A stretch of 64,000 bases of DNA. Source: Brugia malayi. Taxonomy: Eukaryota > Nematoda > Chromadorea > Rhabditida > Onchocercidae. Shown here in pieces: positions 55,237-64,000 of the stretch; position 1 is the stretch's first letter, and each line of letters starts with the position of its first letter. The notes below the pieces were generated by a model, which saw only the letters and a list, made by a program, of their open reading frames with translations, did no database searches and was not told the origin of the DNA. The position numbers and the translations under genes were made by a program. The stretch covers positions 12,520,001 through 12,584,000 of the forward strand of contig NW_025062478.1 of NCBI RefSeq assembly GCF_000002995.4, written 5' to 3'.

Positions 55237-58200
55237 TCAATTCCATGTTTCATATTGTAGTCGACCTTTTGCTTCAAGCATTTGTATGAATTGTTTACCA
55301 TTTTCACCGTTTTCATCAGCAATCTTTTCTATGCATGCAGTTACTTCAACTGGCATATCACCAGCTTTCCCTGCTATAAAAAGATAACCTAAAAAATTGT
55401 TAAAATTAGTTCACATTAAATAATTATTAATATATAATTGATGCAAAAAATATTTTCTAAAATCTTTTTCTCCTATAATTTTTAAAAATTCTAATCGCTT
55501 TTTAAAACAAAAAAGTATCATGAAATGGATAATTTAATCATCATTTTCTTCAACAAAATATTTGCATTATATAAATCTAATTATTTATTCAAATATAGAG
55601 TTATTTATATAAATATAACTTTTTGTATAAACATATAAATATATTAATATAATTTACATAAATTTTTACTTTAATATAATTATTTACATAAATATAATTA
55701 GAAACATTACATAAATATGATTTTCATATATTACAAGTTACCGTTATTATTTTTTAACAGATTCCATATTTCGTTACCGTACTCTTCAATCCTATTTTGT
55801 ACGTAAATCTGAAAAATCATTTTTTTCCACAAATAATTTTTCCCAAGAAACAATTTTCCACAAAGTCAATGCTATTCAAATATTTTGTAGTGTTGATTCT
55901 ATAGCACACGACATTACGATGCTATTAATAATTAGAATTCTAAAAGTCACTAAAGTTATCAATAAAATTGATTGCATCGAATGCTTCTTTATTCCTTAGT
56001 AAATAACCAAAATATAATAGCAGAAAATACTAAGAAATAATTTCTAATAAAACTTTAAATGGAGAAAACTACAACTATCTACAAAAAGTACATTAACATA
56101 TATCGCAAAAAAATGAACTTTAAACTTTAAACTGAATTACTTGACAAAACATCAAATTGAAATCCCCGAAGCATTATAGGACAAAATAAATATTAAATTT
56201 TGCACCTTATTTTGCTGATCTCGACTAAATGCTGTTATGATCCGAGCTTCTGTCAATATTTGCCATTCTTCAGCGAAATAAAAATCTTTCTGAGCTCCTC
56301 GACATCCAAAAAATAATATTGAATTTTCTTTCTCATCACGCAATTGTCTGAAAACAATCTCAACAAATTCAAATGAAATTTCAAAAAAATAAAAATAAAA
56401 AAAAAATAATAAAAGACAGTCACAATTAATTCTCCTTTTATGGTACATGTGGAGCTGCTTAGCAAATATTAACAGATATTAACTTGACTTACTAACACTG
56501 TATTAAGAAATTAAATTATTAGACATGAATTTGACACTCTGATATTTAAATTCACATTGTTTAATAAGAATTTTATTATTAAAAAATAATGCATTGGGCA
56601 AGTATCTTTGAAGATTGTTCATTATTTAAGATCCATCGGATGAAACAGCCGGATGAACCTGAATTTTGATTTTCCAGAGCAACTAAACGATCCATTAAGA
56701 AGAAATAAGCATGAAAAATAAAGATAAACTTTGTATATACTTTTTACGATAAGCTAAAATTGATCGGAACGGTGCTACTCCAGTACCAGGTCCAACCAAT
56801 ATTAAACTGTCATTTTTGGTAGGCCATCTGTAAAGGAATGAATAAAAATCATCAAATTTTCAAAATCATTTTAATGCAATTAAGAATTCTAGACAATACA
56901 ATATTTGCTGGTTTTGAGAGACTTTCAAAATTCAAAATCCCTGTTTTGTTTCTTATTAAAACGCATCTATTAGTTATGAACTGTTTAACCTGGCTGTTAA
57001 ATTAGTCCTTTAATTGCCCGGAAACTAGTCTAAGAATACCTAAAAGTTCCTGGACGAATTTTCACCAGGACAGTATCACCCTCTTGTAATCGACTTAAAT
57101 AATTACTACATAAACCTAATCGTGTAGCCGTTATTCGTTTCGATATATATTCCACCTGAAAATTAATTTTTTATCAAATCTTTGTGATACTTCATTCTAA
57201 TACCATTAGTTCTTTGATCAAACATAATTTAACTTAGCATACACAATTTCTGAGAAAAAAAAACACATTCATAACATAAGCTTATATTTAAATTTTGTTT
57301 AGAGTTGAGGAATCAACTAAGTTTGTAGAATCAAACCAAAAGTGCATAATCAGTGATAAATCTAACTTTGGCAACAAGCAACTGGATAGCTGCATGTGTT
57401 AATGGACATGAAGCAATACTGAATGCTCGTGGACGAATTAGAGGAAAAACTTCGAAAAGCATTTCCACAGGTATATCTCGAGCTGTCGCATGAAAGTCTC
57501 GCAATGTTTCTGCAATTGTTCGCCTAGGTCGCCAACAATAATCCATGTAATCATCCTGCATAACAAAAAATACATTCACTGGATACATCCAACATAAAAT
57601 GTTAAATAAAATTTATAATTTACAATATCTTTCGCTAATTCAAGAAGTCGTTCTTTCTCATCGTTTATTGTCGACAACTTTCCAAGTGTCCGAAAAAATG
57701 ATCTGCGTGGAACCATTTGCAAATCAAAATAACATTCAAAACATTGCCGTAAAGATAGTTTGTCTAAAAATTGAGATATTTTTTCTTTTAAAATTAGAAA
57801 AACTATAACTGGTAAAATTATTAAAATTATCTAATTAAGAAAGAAAATAAGTATGGTAATATTGGTAACATTTGCTCTTACGAAGAAAAATTTTATTTCA
57901 ATTACCGTTAATAAATATTTATTAGAAGTTATAAAAAAAAAAAAAAAGGTAAAAATTTTTACCTTTATAAAGATAAGAAGGAGGCAGTGAAATACATGTT
58001 TCACGTGAGCGTAATGTAATAGGACGATTCAGCAAATCATCATCAATATTGAGTGCTTCGTAAGCTATACTAAGTGTTTCGTTCAAGTTGTTCGGATGTA
58101 CCATTATCACATCACCAGGAGAATAACTGCAAGGGGAGAGCAATAATTGTGTCTATATCTTAAATAATCTTAAAATTGTTCAAGAAAAAGTTCTAAAACT

Positions 58201-60234
58201 TCTGAAATTATTGCAAATTGAAAAATATATTGATAATATAGTTCATACCGAAGTTCTTCGACATTCATGGCTATTGTGATCAGTCGTGTATCCAGAAAAT
58301 ACAAGAAAATTTAGTTCAGTGAATTAAATAAATGATAGGATCAAGAAAAAATTTTTTTAAAATTAAGACTGATCGGAGGACATAAACGCACTATTAATAA
58401 TTGCTTTGAATTTAATAATTGAGATAAATAAATGAGGGCTTTTACAGGTTTAAAATATATTCAATAATACTTGGCAAATTTAGATGCATGTTCAAAATAA
58501 GAATACCTGAAAATGAGTTTCCGCTGTTAATCGTTTATTATTTACGACTGTTGTTTCTACGAAAGAATTTTCTTTGCTATCACTGTAAAGTGGTGAAGAA
58601 TTTTCATCGTAACTGACTTCATAACGTGATGGTAAACATTTGCTATCATCAGGATTCAAAATCATACCCTAAATGTATAAATTAATTCATATATTCCAAA
58701 TTATAAAGTAATTTCTGTTTGTGATAAAAATCATTAAATTTATTAGTTTTTAAATTTCTGAAAAAATGAAATAATTCATTAACATAAAATGTCATGTTCA
58801 TACCGGATACAACCTCATTTCCCAGATTTGTTGAAATAATTCATTCCGAAAAGGCTCGTATGTTCCTTCAATTCCTAATTCATGTTGATCGTCTGCTAAA
58901 GCTAAGTTCATCAAAAATGAACAGCCTAATTGGCTTAATCTAAAAAATTTTAGTTTAGATAATATAGTATACTTGTAAAAATAATGTGTAATAAAGATAT
59001 GCTTCAAATATTTCACATAAATAAATAGGAAAGTAAATGAGCAAATATATGTAATATCATTATACATTTAATAAATATTTTTACCTTCGATATAGCTTCT
59101 TTCCGGCAAAGTTATATTTTTGATAAGTTGAGTCACCAAGTCCAAGGACAGCTAAGTGAACCTGAAATCCTCATATGCATATCAATAAGCTACGATCTAA
59201 AATAGATGTTTCTTCTAATAAACAAAAGATTAATATAAAATTATGATCTTATTACTATTATTATAAGAAAGATTTCTTTTCATTATTAAAACATTGAAAA
59301 TACACTGAAAATATCATTTAATTAAATTAATCTAATCAAATATTTTAAATAATGCAAAACTTTTGCCAAATACAAAGTGGTGTAAGAAAAAAACATAGCC
59401 ATAACACATATAAAGGAGTATTGACCAATAATTAAAAAAGAAGATAGTAGAGCTAAAAATAGTAGAAATAAATAAAAATTCATAAAAAATAATAGAAATA
59501 AAGTGAGAAAAAAAAGACAATTTCTATATGATAAAATCTAAAATGAAAAGTTACATTTTGTAACAAATTTTTTGGTAACGTTTTACAACATAAAATTCTC
59601 CAATTGTAACGTAAACTAGCTGGCATTTCACCTTGTCCACTGGTTGAGACTACAAATATCACACAATATTCATTGTTCAAATTCTAAAAACAGCTAATTA
59701 AAAATTTAAAAAAAAAAAGAGAGAAAAACATTTTGCTTTCATATATGAAATATAAAGAAGAACGTGGAAATATCTTTAATATTGATAGAAAGAGTGAAAT
59801 TAAAAATGTTGACTTTAACTTCTAAAACTAAAAAGTATTACTGCCTAATGTATACTTAACATCGGAAGAATGATCCTATTGAATAATTAATTAATTTTCG
59901 ATATGGAATTTTTGAATTATTTGAAAAGAAGCAAAATTTCTCTCAATGAGGTTTCTAAAAAATACTATAACTCTTGACAAAATAAATTAACTAATTTGTT
60001 GGAAAGAGCTACATAAGGGAAAAAAAATTTTTTTTTTTCTTTTTGCAAAGAATTCCTACGGAAATAAACAAACTTTCAAACCTGCACTGCATAATCTCCA
60101 AAATTATACACTTCAGCGGGGATATTACGATATCGTGCATCATTCCATAACATTTCCGCAACATCTTGCGCATTACCTGTTTCACTACCATAAAGAATTT
60201 TCAACGCAGGAAGAGATGAGGAAAACTTTTCCAT
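55237..60234 (-). CDS. NDOR1: NADPH-dependent diflavin oxidoreductase 1 (NDOR1/Tah18)
   Basis: Exons on the minus strand: 60234-60082, 59683-59555, 59161-59085, 58939-58804, 58668-58507, 58292-58249, 58126-57963, 57763-57624, 57555-57367, 57155-57040, 56827-56741, 56347-56206, 55808-55742, 55388-55237; 585 residues (human 597). It passes electrons from NADPH through FAD and FMN to the cytosolic Fe-S assembly factor CIAPIN1. Domains: N-terminal flavodoxin ([13 protein letters not shown] at 15-27, [22 protein letters not shown]), then the FAD-binding part ([24 protein letters not shown]), then the NADPH-binding part ([52 protein letters not shown]). It ends ...YETWN, with the near-terminal Trp typical of the family. 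A minus-strand TTTTTTTCCAG just before the ATG (exon start 60239) is a likely trans-splice site. The 44-base exon 58292-58249 requires a TG 3' splice site. C. elegans fre-1 is the likely orthologue. Confidence 0.95.
58293..58506 (-). other. NDOR1 intron with a TG 3' splice site
   Basis: On the minus strand the donor is GTATTC after ...AETHFQ, and the next exon must begin at GAT (58292), giving HFQ-DTRLI as in the human protein (HFQDVRLI). The bases before it are TATTTTCTG, not CAG. No AG lies between the donor side and this point that keeps the frame, and the next AG downstream gives an immediate stop. The whole coding length is a multiple of three only with this exon of 44 bases. Confidence 0.65.
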
Positions 60235-60239
60235 TAATC

Positions 60240-61073
60240 CTGGAAAAAAAAAAGATTTAAATACTGAAATTATCAAATTTTGTGAGAAGTCAAATTTAAC
60301 AAACCTTGTCAATGGACAATTTAAAAAATAAAAAAAAAAATGAACTACTTTTTCGTCACTTTTTTTGATCAACAAAATAATGGAAATATCTATCACTTAT
60401 ATTTCACATTCTAACATATCCTTTTCCTTAGATTTATTCCTATTGGTTATATAATTTCTATTAGGATGCTGATAATTTCTATTAGAACATTTCCTACTAA
60501 GATTAAGAATGTAATGGAATTAAATAATCAACTTTTACTCTTCAATTACAACTTTTAGAATTGAACAATTTCCGGGAAAAGTAAAAGGTTATAAACATGT
60601 GACTTCTCTTCGTAGTGCTTCCCTTCGTTTCCTTTATTTATTATAAAGACGACATCACGTTTTCCGATATTTGTGAGAATTAAACACTCAGTTTAATGTA
60701 TTTTATTTGGCAACATAAGTCCATTATTTTATTTTATTTGTTTAACAGTTAAATTTCTTATATTCATTTGTTAATTGATCAATCTTAGTTGTTGTCAAAC
60801 AATCATACATTATATTTAATTCACAAACTGTTCAACTTACAATAATCAAGTAATCATAATTATTCTACAGCAAATAACAAATGGATATATTTCAAATGCA
60901 AGTGTATTTTATTACAAATCTTAAATTGATGACAAATTTATATCATTTATAACAATTTTAATATCATCTGTTACTTCTTATATCATTTATATTGATTTAT
61001 ACAGTTTATTGATGGAGGCATTTATTTCGCTTCTTCAACAAATTCAATATTTATTGTACTTTATTAATACGAG
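60240..61073. other. Spacer between NDOR1 and ZIP9
   Basis: Both genes read on the minus strand; the gap from the ZIP9 stop to the NDOR1 ATG is about 840 bases. No gene seen. It contains a duplicated TTTCTATTAG (60446-60490 region) and AT-rich 3' UTR-like sequence. An operon is possible but the gap is long. Confidence 0.5.
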
Positions 61074-63638
61074 TTAATGAGAATGAGAATGACTACTGAT
61101 TAAAAATATCGGACTAACTGCGCCAACAGCAACTGATATTAACTCGACAAGCTTTAACGATGCTCTTGATTCACTATATCCTCGACTATTACCTTCTGTG
61201 GCATTGTTCACTAATTGATAATCCTTAACGTTGGAACCAAGCTGGAACAAATTTTCTTCGACTTATCTGTTTACATTTTATGGCAGCATACATTCAACTT
61301 GTGCTATATGAAGAAAATGTAATAAAAATCATAGAGTTTTTGCTGATTAAAGCAGAAAGAACCTGTCTTGATGTCGAAAAAAGAATTTTAATCAAAGATG
61401 CAAACTCAAGAAAACGAATATAATAGGAAAAATATTAACAATTTTTATCATTATTGAAATTTCATTTAACAAAAGAATTTAGAATTGTTTTAGAACTTAC
61501 CAACTCTGGAAGTATATGTACAGTTGCAACGTATAGAAACGTTCCAGCCGAAAATAACATAAGTGTTCCAGTAGCCGAATCTGCTGAAGATTTGTTGTTT
61601 TCAACCTGAAATTTAAAAATACAAATGATAACGTATCGATTATTACATGTTAACTTCAAAGAAAAGTTTCAAAAACTCACAACAACAATCAGATAATATG
61701 TGACCATTGCAGCCACTGGAGCTGCGGCTGAGAAGATAATTAAATGGCGGCGTATCCTGAATCTTTCGATACCTTCCACCAGAAGAAAACTGACCAGACC
61801 GAAAGCCGCTGGAGCCTTTAATGCATTAAAATATTTGAAATATGAGAAATGAAGTATTTTATTGCATAAAAAATATACAAAAGGAAATATGGAAAAGCTA
61901 ATGAATGTTTTGATAAATATTCGAGGCTCAAAATCATTACGCTGAAGCAGTAGAGAGGGACAAAAGCACACGGAGTTAAATAAATGCAGATGCGGATCTT
62001 GAATTTAGACGACTTACTGGGAAGCGGAAGTCAGAAGCTTCATGAATAATAAACTATCAGGAAACAAGCTGAAAGTAACAATTCGTCTGGATGAAGGAAT
62101 GGAGATTAAGTGAATTAAGATGGAAGAAAGTCGACCACAAAACGACAAACTCATTAGATGCAATATTAGAAAGGAAAAAACCAATGTTCAACATATGGAA
62201 GCGCTTTGATAAAAGCGGCAGAAGTGCAGTGATGATCAAACTAGCCATTAAATTACGGATTAAAGCTTAACTTCATTAAATAATTTTGTTAATAGAGAGA
62301 ATGATAAAAATCAACCTTATGAAGCATTATAGCAAGAAAAACAATAAACTGTACACCGGCGCGATTTGTTGCAGATGCGCTGCCAAAAGCGACCCCATCA
62401 GCTGCAAATATTACTAATAAAAATAAAATTTTAATTTTAAAAAGCCATTCAAAAAATTTTTATTATAATTTCAACAAGTACAACTTTCAGAAATTCTAAT
62501 TTACCACATGCAATTAAATCTTCAGCCGAAACAACATTTCCAAGTTCGATTTTAGATTAACTATATGAACTAATTACAATCAAATTTACAAAATAAATCA
62601 GAACTAAAGCAATCTGTGATAAAAACTTTTGCAATAACAAACCAGCTGCATGTACGACCAAACCAATTGTTGCCGTTAATTTAAAATGTGTACGGTCACC
62701 ATCTGAAATTCAGTTTGAAACATGCATAATAATTATCAAAAAAGGTGATAAATATTCCGAGATTTGATCGATAGGAAAATTAAGAAACCAAAAACCAGCC
62801 AATGATAAATATTTCGATAATACTTTTCATTGACAAATACCTTTCGATGATAAATATTTCGAGATTTGGTCGATAAGAAACATAAATAAGAAACCAAAAA
62901 CTAGTGAATATCCTATTGATTGATTTATTGCATTGAAATTAACCGATGCTTCGGAATGCCTATGCTCATCGCTTTCTGTAAAAAATTAATCTTCTTTTCT
63001 TTAATTAGTAAAACCTTCCTTAACAGATCATCTAAAATACACTATAGTTAAATTAGCATCAATTCTACCAAAATTTGTTAATCAATCAATGTCGCATGCG
63101 TCATGGCATAACTGAATGTATCGGAAATAGACTCTGTTAATTTATATAAATTGTCGGATGGAATGAGAGAACACAAAAATGAGATTAAATTGAGTTGATT
63201 TCCTTTATTTATCCTTCATCAGCTATCGGCAAATCAATACCACTTCATAAAACACCTGGATTTTAACTTCTTGTATAAAAAAATACCTTTCTTGCTCATA
63301 ACAGAATTTTGCTGCATTTGTCCTACCATTTCTTTTCCAACAGCACTGTTGCCAAAATTAGTTGGATAAATTATTTTCCCACTGAATTAGAATATAAAAT
63401 TATTAATTTAAGTAATTATACTAATTTTGAATTAATAAATTACTAATAACAGTATTTTATTAATAAAAATAAAATATTTCTTTTTGAAATTCTGGTTAAT
63501 TCACCAAATTACTAGTAATAAGGTTTTAAAAATGATCCAAAAGATAGATGAAAATGACTCGAATTTTGTTCTTAAATTTTTTCGGTCATATCGACCGATT
63601 TCATCTGCTAATCCATATAAGCAATTTTTTGGGTATTA

Positions 63639-63682
<44 letters not shown>

Positions 63683-63813
63683 TTATTTATTTAAATCATG
63701 AAAATATAAACATACATAAACATACCCTAGATTTGATGCAACGGGTTGTGTTAATGAATTCGATATAATTTGGTTCCTATCGTCACTCTGCACTGCTCCC
63801 GGCAAATACTTTT
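61074..63813 (-). CDS. SLC39A9: Zinc transporter ZIP9 (SLC39A9), 5' partial
   Basis: Exons on the minus strand: 63813-63726, 63381-63287, 62975-62841, 62702-62643, 62401-62316, 61815-61681, 61605-61501, 61241-61074; 290 codons, phases all agree. ZIP9 moves zinc into the cytosol from Golgi or outside. Metal-site helices are clear: [18 protein letters not shown] (split by an intron) and [20 protein letters not shown], then [14 protein letters not shown] and [19 protein letters not shown]; these follow human SLC39A9 closely. Before them lie a TM segment ([15 protein letters not shown]) and a cytosolic or lumenal loop with a short His/Glu patch (DEHRHSE). The C-terminus is unusual in ending HSHSHSH-like (SSHSHSH). 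The first TM helices are outside the window or in an exon I could not find at 63830-64000. The acceptor of the APAAFG exon is poor in pyrimidines (GCATTAAAG). Confidence 0.93.
62742..62800 (-). repeat. Decayed partial copy of a ZIP9 exon in the adjacent intron
   Basis: About 50 bases (GATAAATATTCCGAGATTTG... onward to AAACCAAAAACCAG) match the 3' half of the ZIP9 exon at 62854-62910, with several changes and a small deletion. It sits between that exon and the next, so it is a short tandem duplication with decay. It lacks flanking splice signals. Confidence 0.7.
63642..63695. repeat. AT microsatellite then TTTA units
   Basis: About 18 AT units followed by 4 TTTA units in a ZIP9 intron. Confidence 0.9.
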
Positions 63814-64000
63814 CTGAAATCAAGAGAGTTTTTTTATCATTTCATTTAAGTGATATAAATATGTTTGAGTTTGTTCTTTTATAGTATCCTTTTGACGATA
63901 CTTTTGTTCAACTAGACCTTATCATTATCACTGAATCAAGAAAAAATCTTTCATTATCTCCACTCTAAAAAAGTATGTTATTTTGGTGATGTACGAAAAA
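63814..64000. other. ZIP9 intron or upstream sequence at the window end
   Basis: No further ZIP9 exon could be identified. A minus-strand TTTTTTAG near 63966 precedes a short open stretch, but its translation does not resemble the ZIP family N-terminus. Confidence 0.4.

Noticed and set aside
61669..62248. Minus-strand open frames of 100 and 63 codons in ZIP9
   Set aside because: The first is the real APAAFG exon extended into its intron; the second lies wholly in the intron and does not look like a protein.

Overview
The window is very AT-rich (by eye well over 70% A+T) animal nuclear DNA. Every gene is broken into short exons separated by AT-rich introns with GT...AG borders and T-rich (often TTTCAG) acceptors. 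The gene set (a ShKT-domain secreted protein, spastin, tRNA nucleotidyltransferase, NDOR1, ZIP9) points to a nematode. The long introns, poly(T) tracts and microsatellites resemble clade III (spirurid/filarial-type) genomes rather than Caenorhabditis, but that is inference. All six genes whose start is visible have a 3' splice-site-like sequence shortly before the ATG with no coding exon before it, as expected for spliced-leader trans-splicing.

Left to right, plus strand: (1) 335-2908, 3' part of a secreted Cys-rich protein with two ShKT domains and a Thr-rich linker; its 75-bp tandem repeat copies a splice donor five times. (2) 4346-7361, a divergent CHK1-like kinase with lost or changed ATP-binding residues. 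(3) 9233-15791, a tail-anchored PDZ protein related to SYNJ2BP/OMP25 of the mitochondrial outer membrane. (4) 17056-20946, the CCA-adding enzyme (TRNT1) with a mitochondrial-type leader and an internal second start.

Minus strand: (5) 22080-27202, spastin, with membrane hairpin, MIT and AAA domains. (6) 29127-40621, a MIF4G-domain protein of the MIF4GD/SLIP1-CTIF type with a long low-complexity N-terminus. Then about 14.5 kb without a recognisable gene (40692-55236), holding many simple repeats and a 2.5-kb GATA / 13-bp minisatellite block. (7) 55237-60234, the diflavin reductase NDOR1/Tah18. (8) 61074 to beyond 63813, the C-terminal two thirds or more of the zinc transporter ZIP9; its N-terminus lies off the window.

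I assembled exons by hand from reading frame, splice phase and recalled family sequence. Total coding length is a multiple of three in all six genes complete in the window, which supports the models. The genes are mostly unrelated housekeeping functions; TRNT1, the PDZ protein and NDOR1 touch mitochondria or electron transfer, but I see no evidence of a functional cluster. The most unusual things are the CHK1-like probable pseudokinase, the duplicated splice donor, a TG 3' splice site in NDOR1, a GC donor in TRNT1, and the 13-bp satellite grown inside a GATA array.
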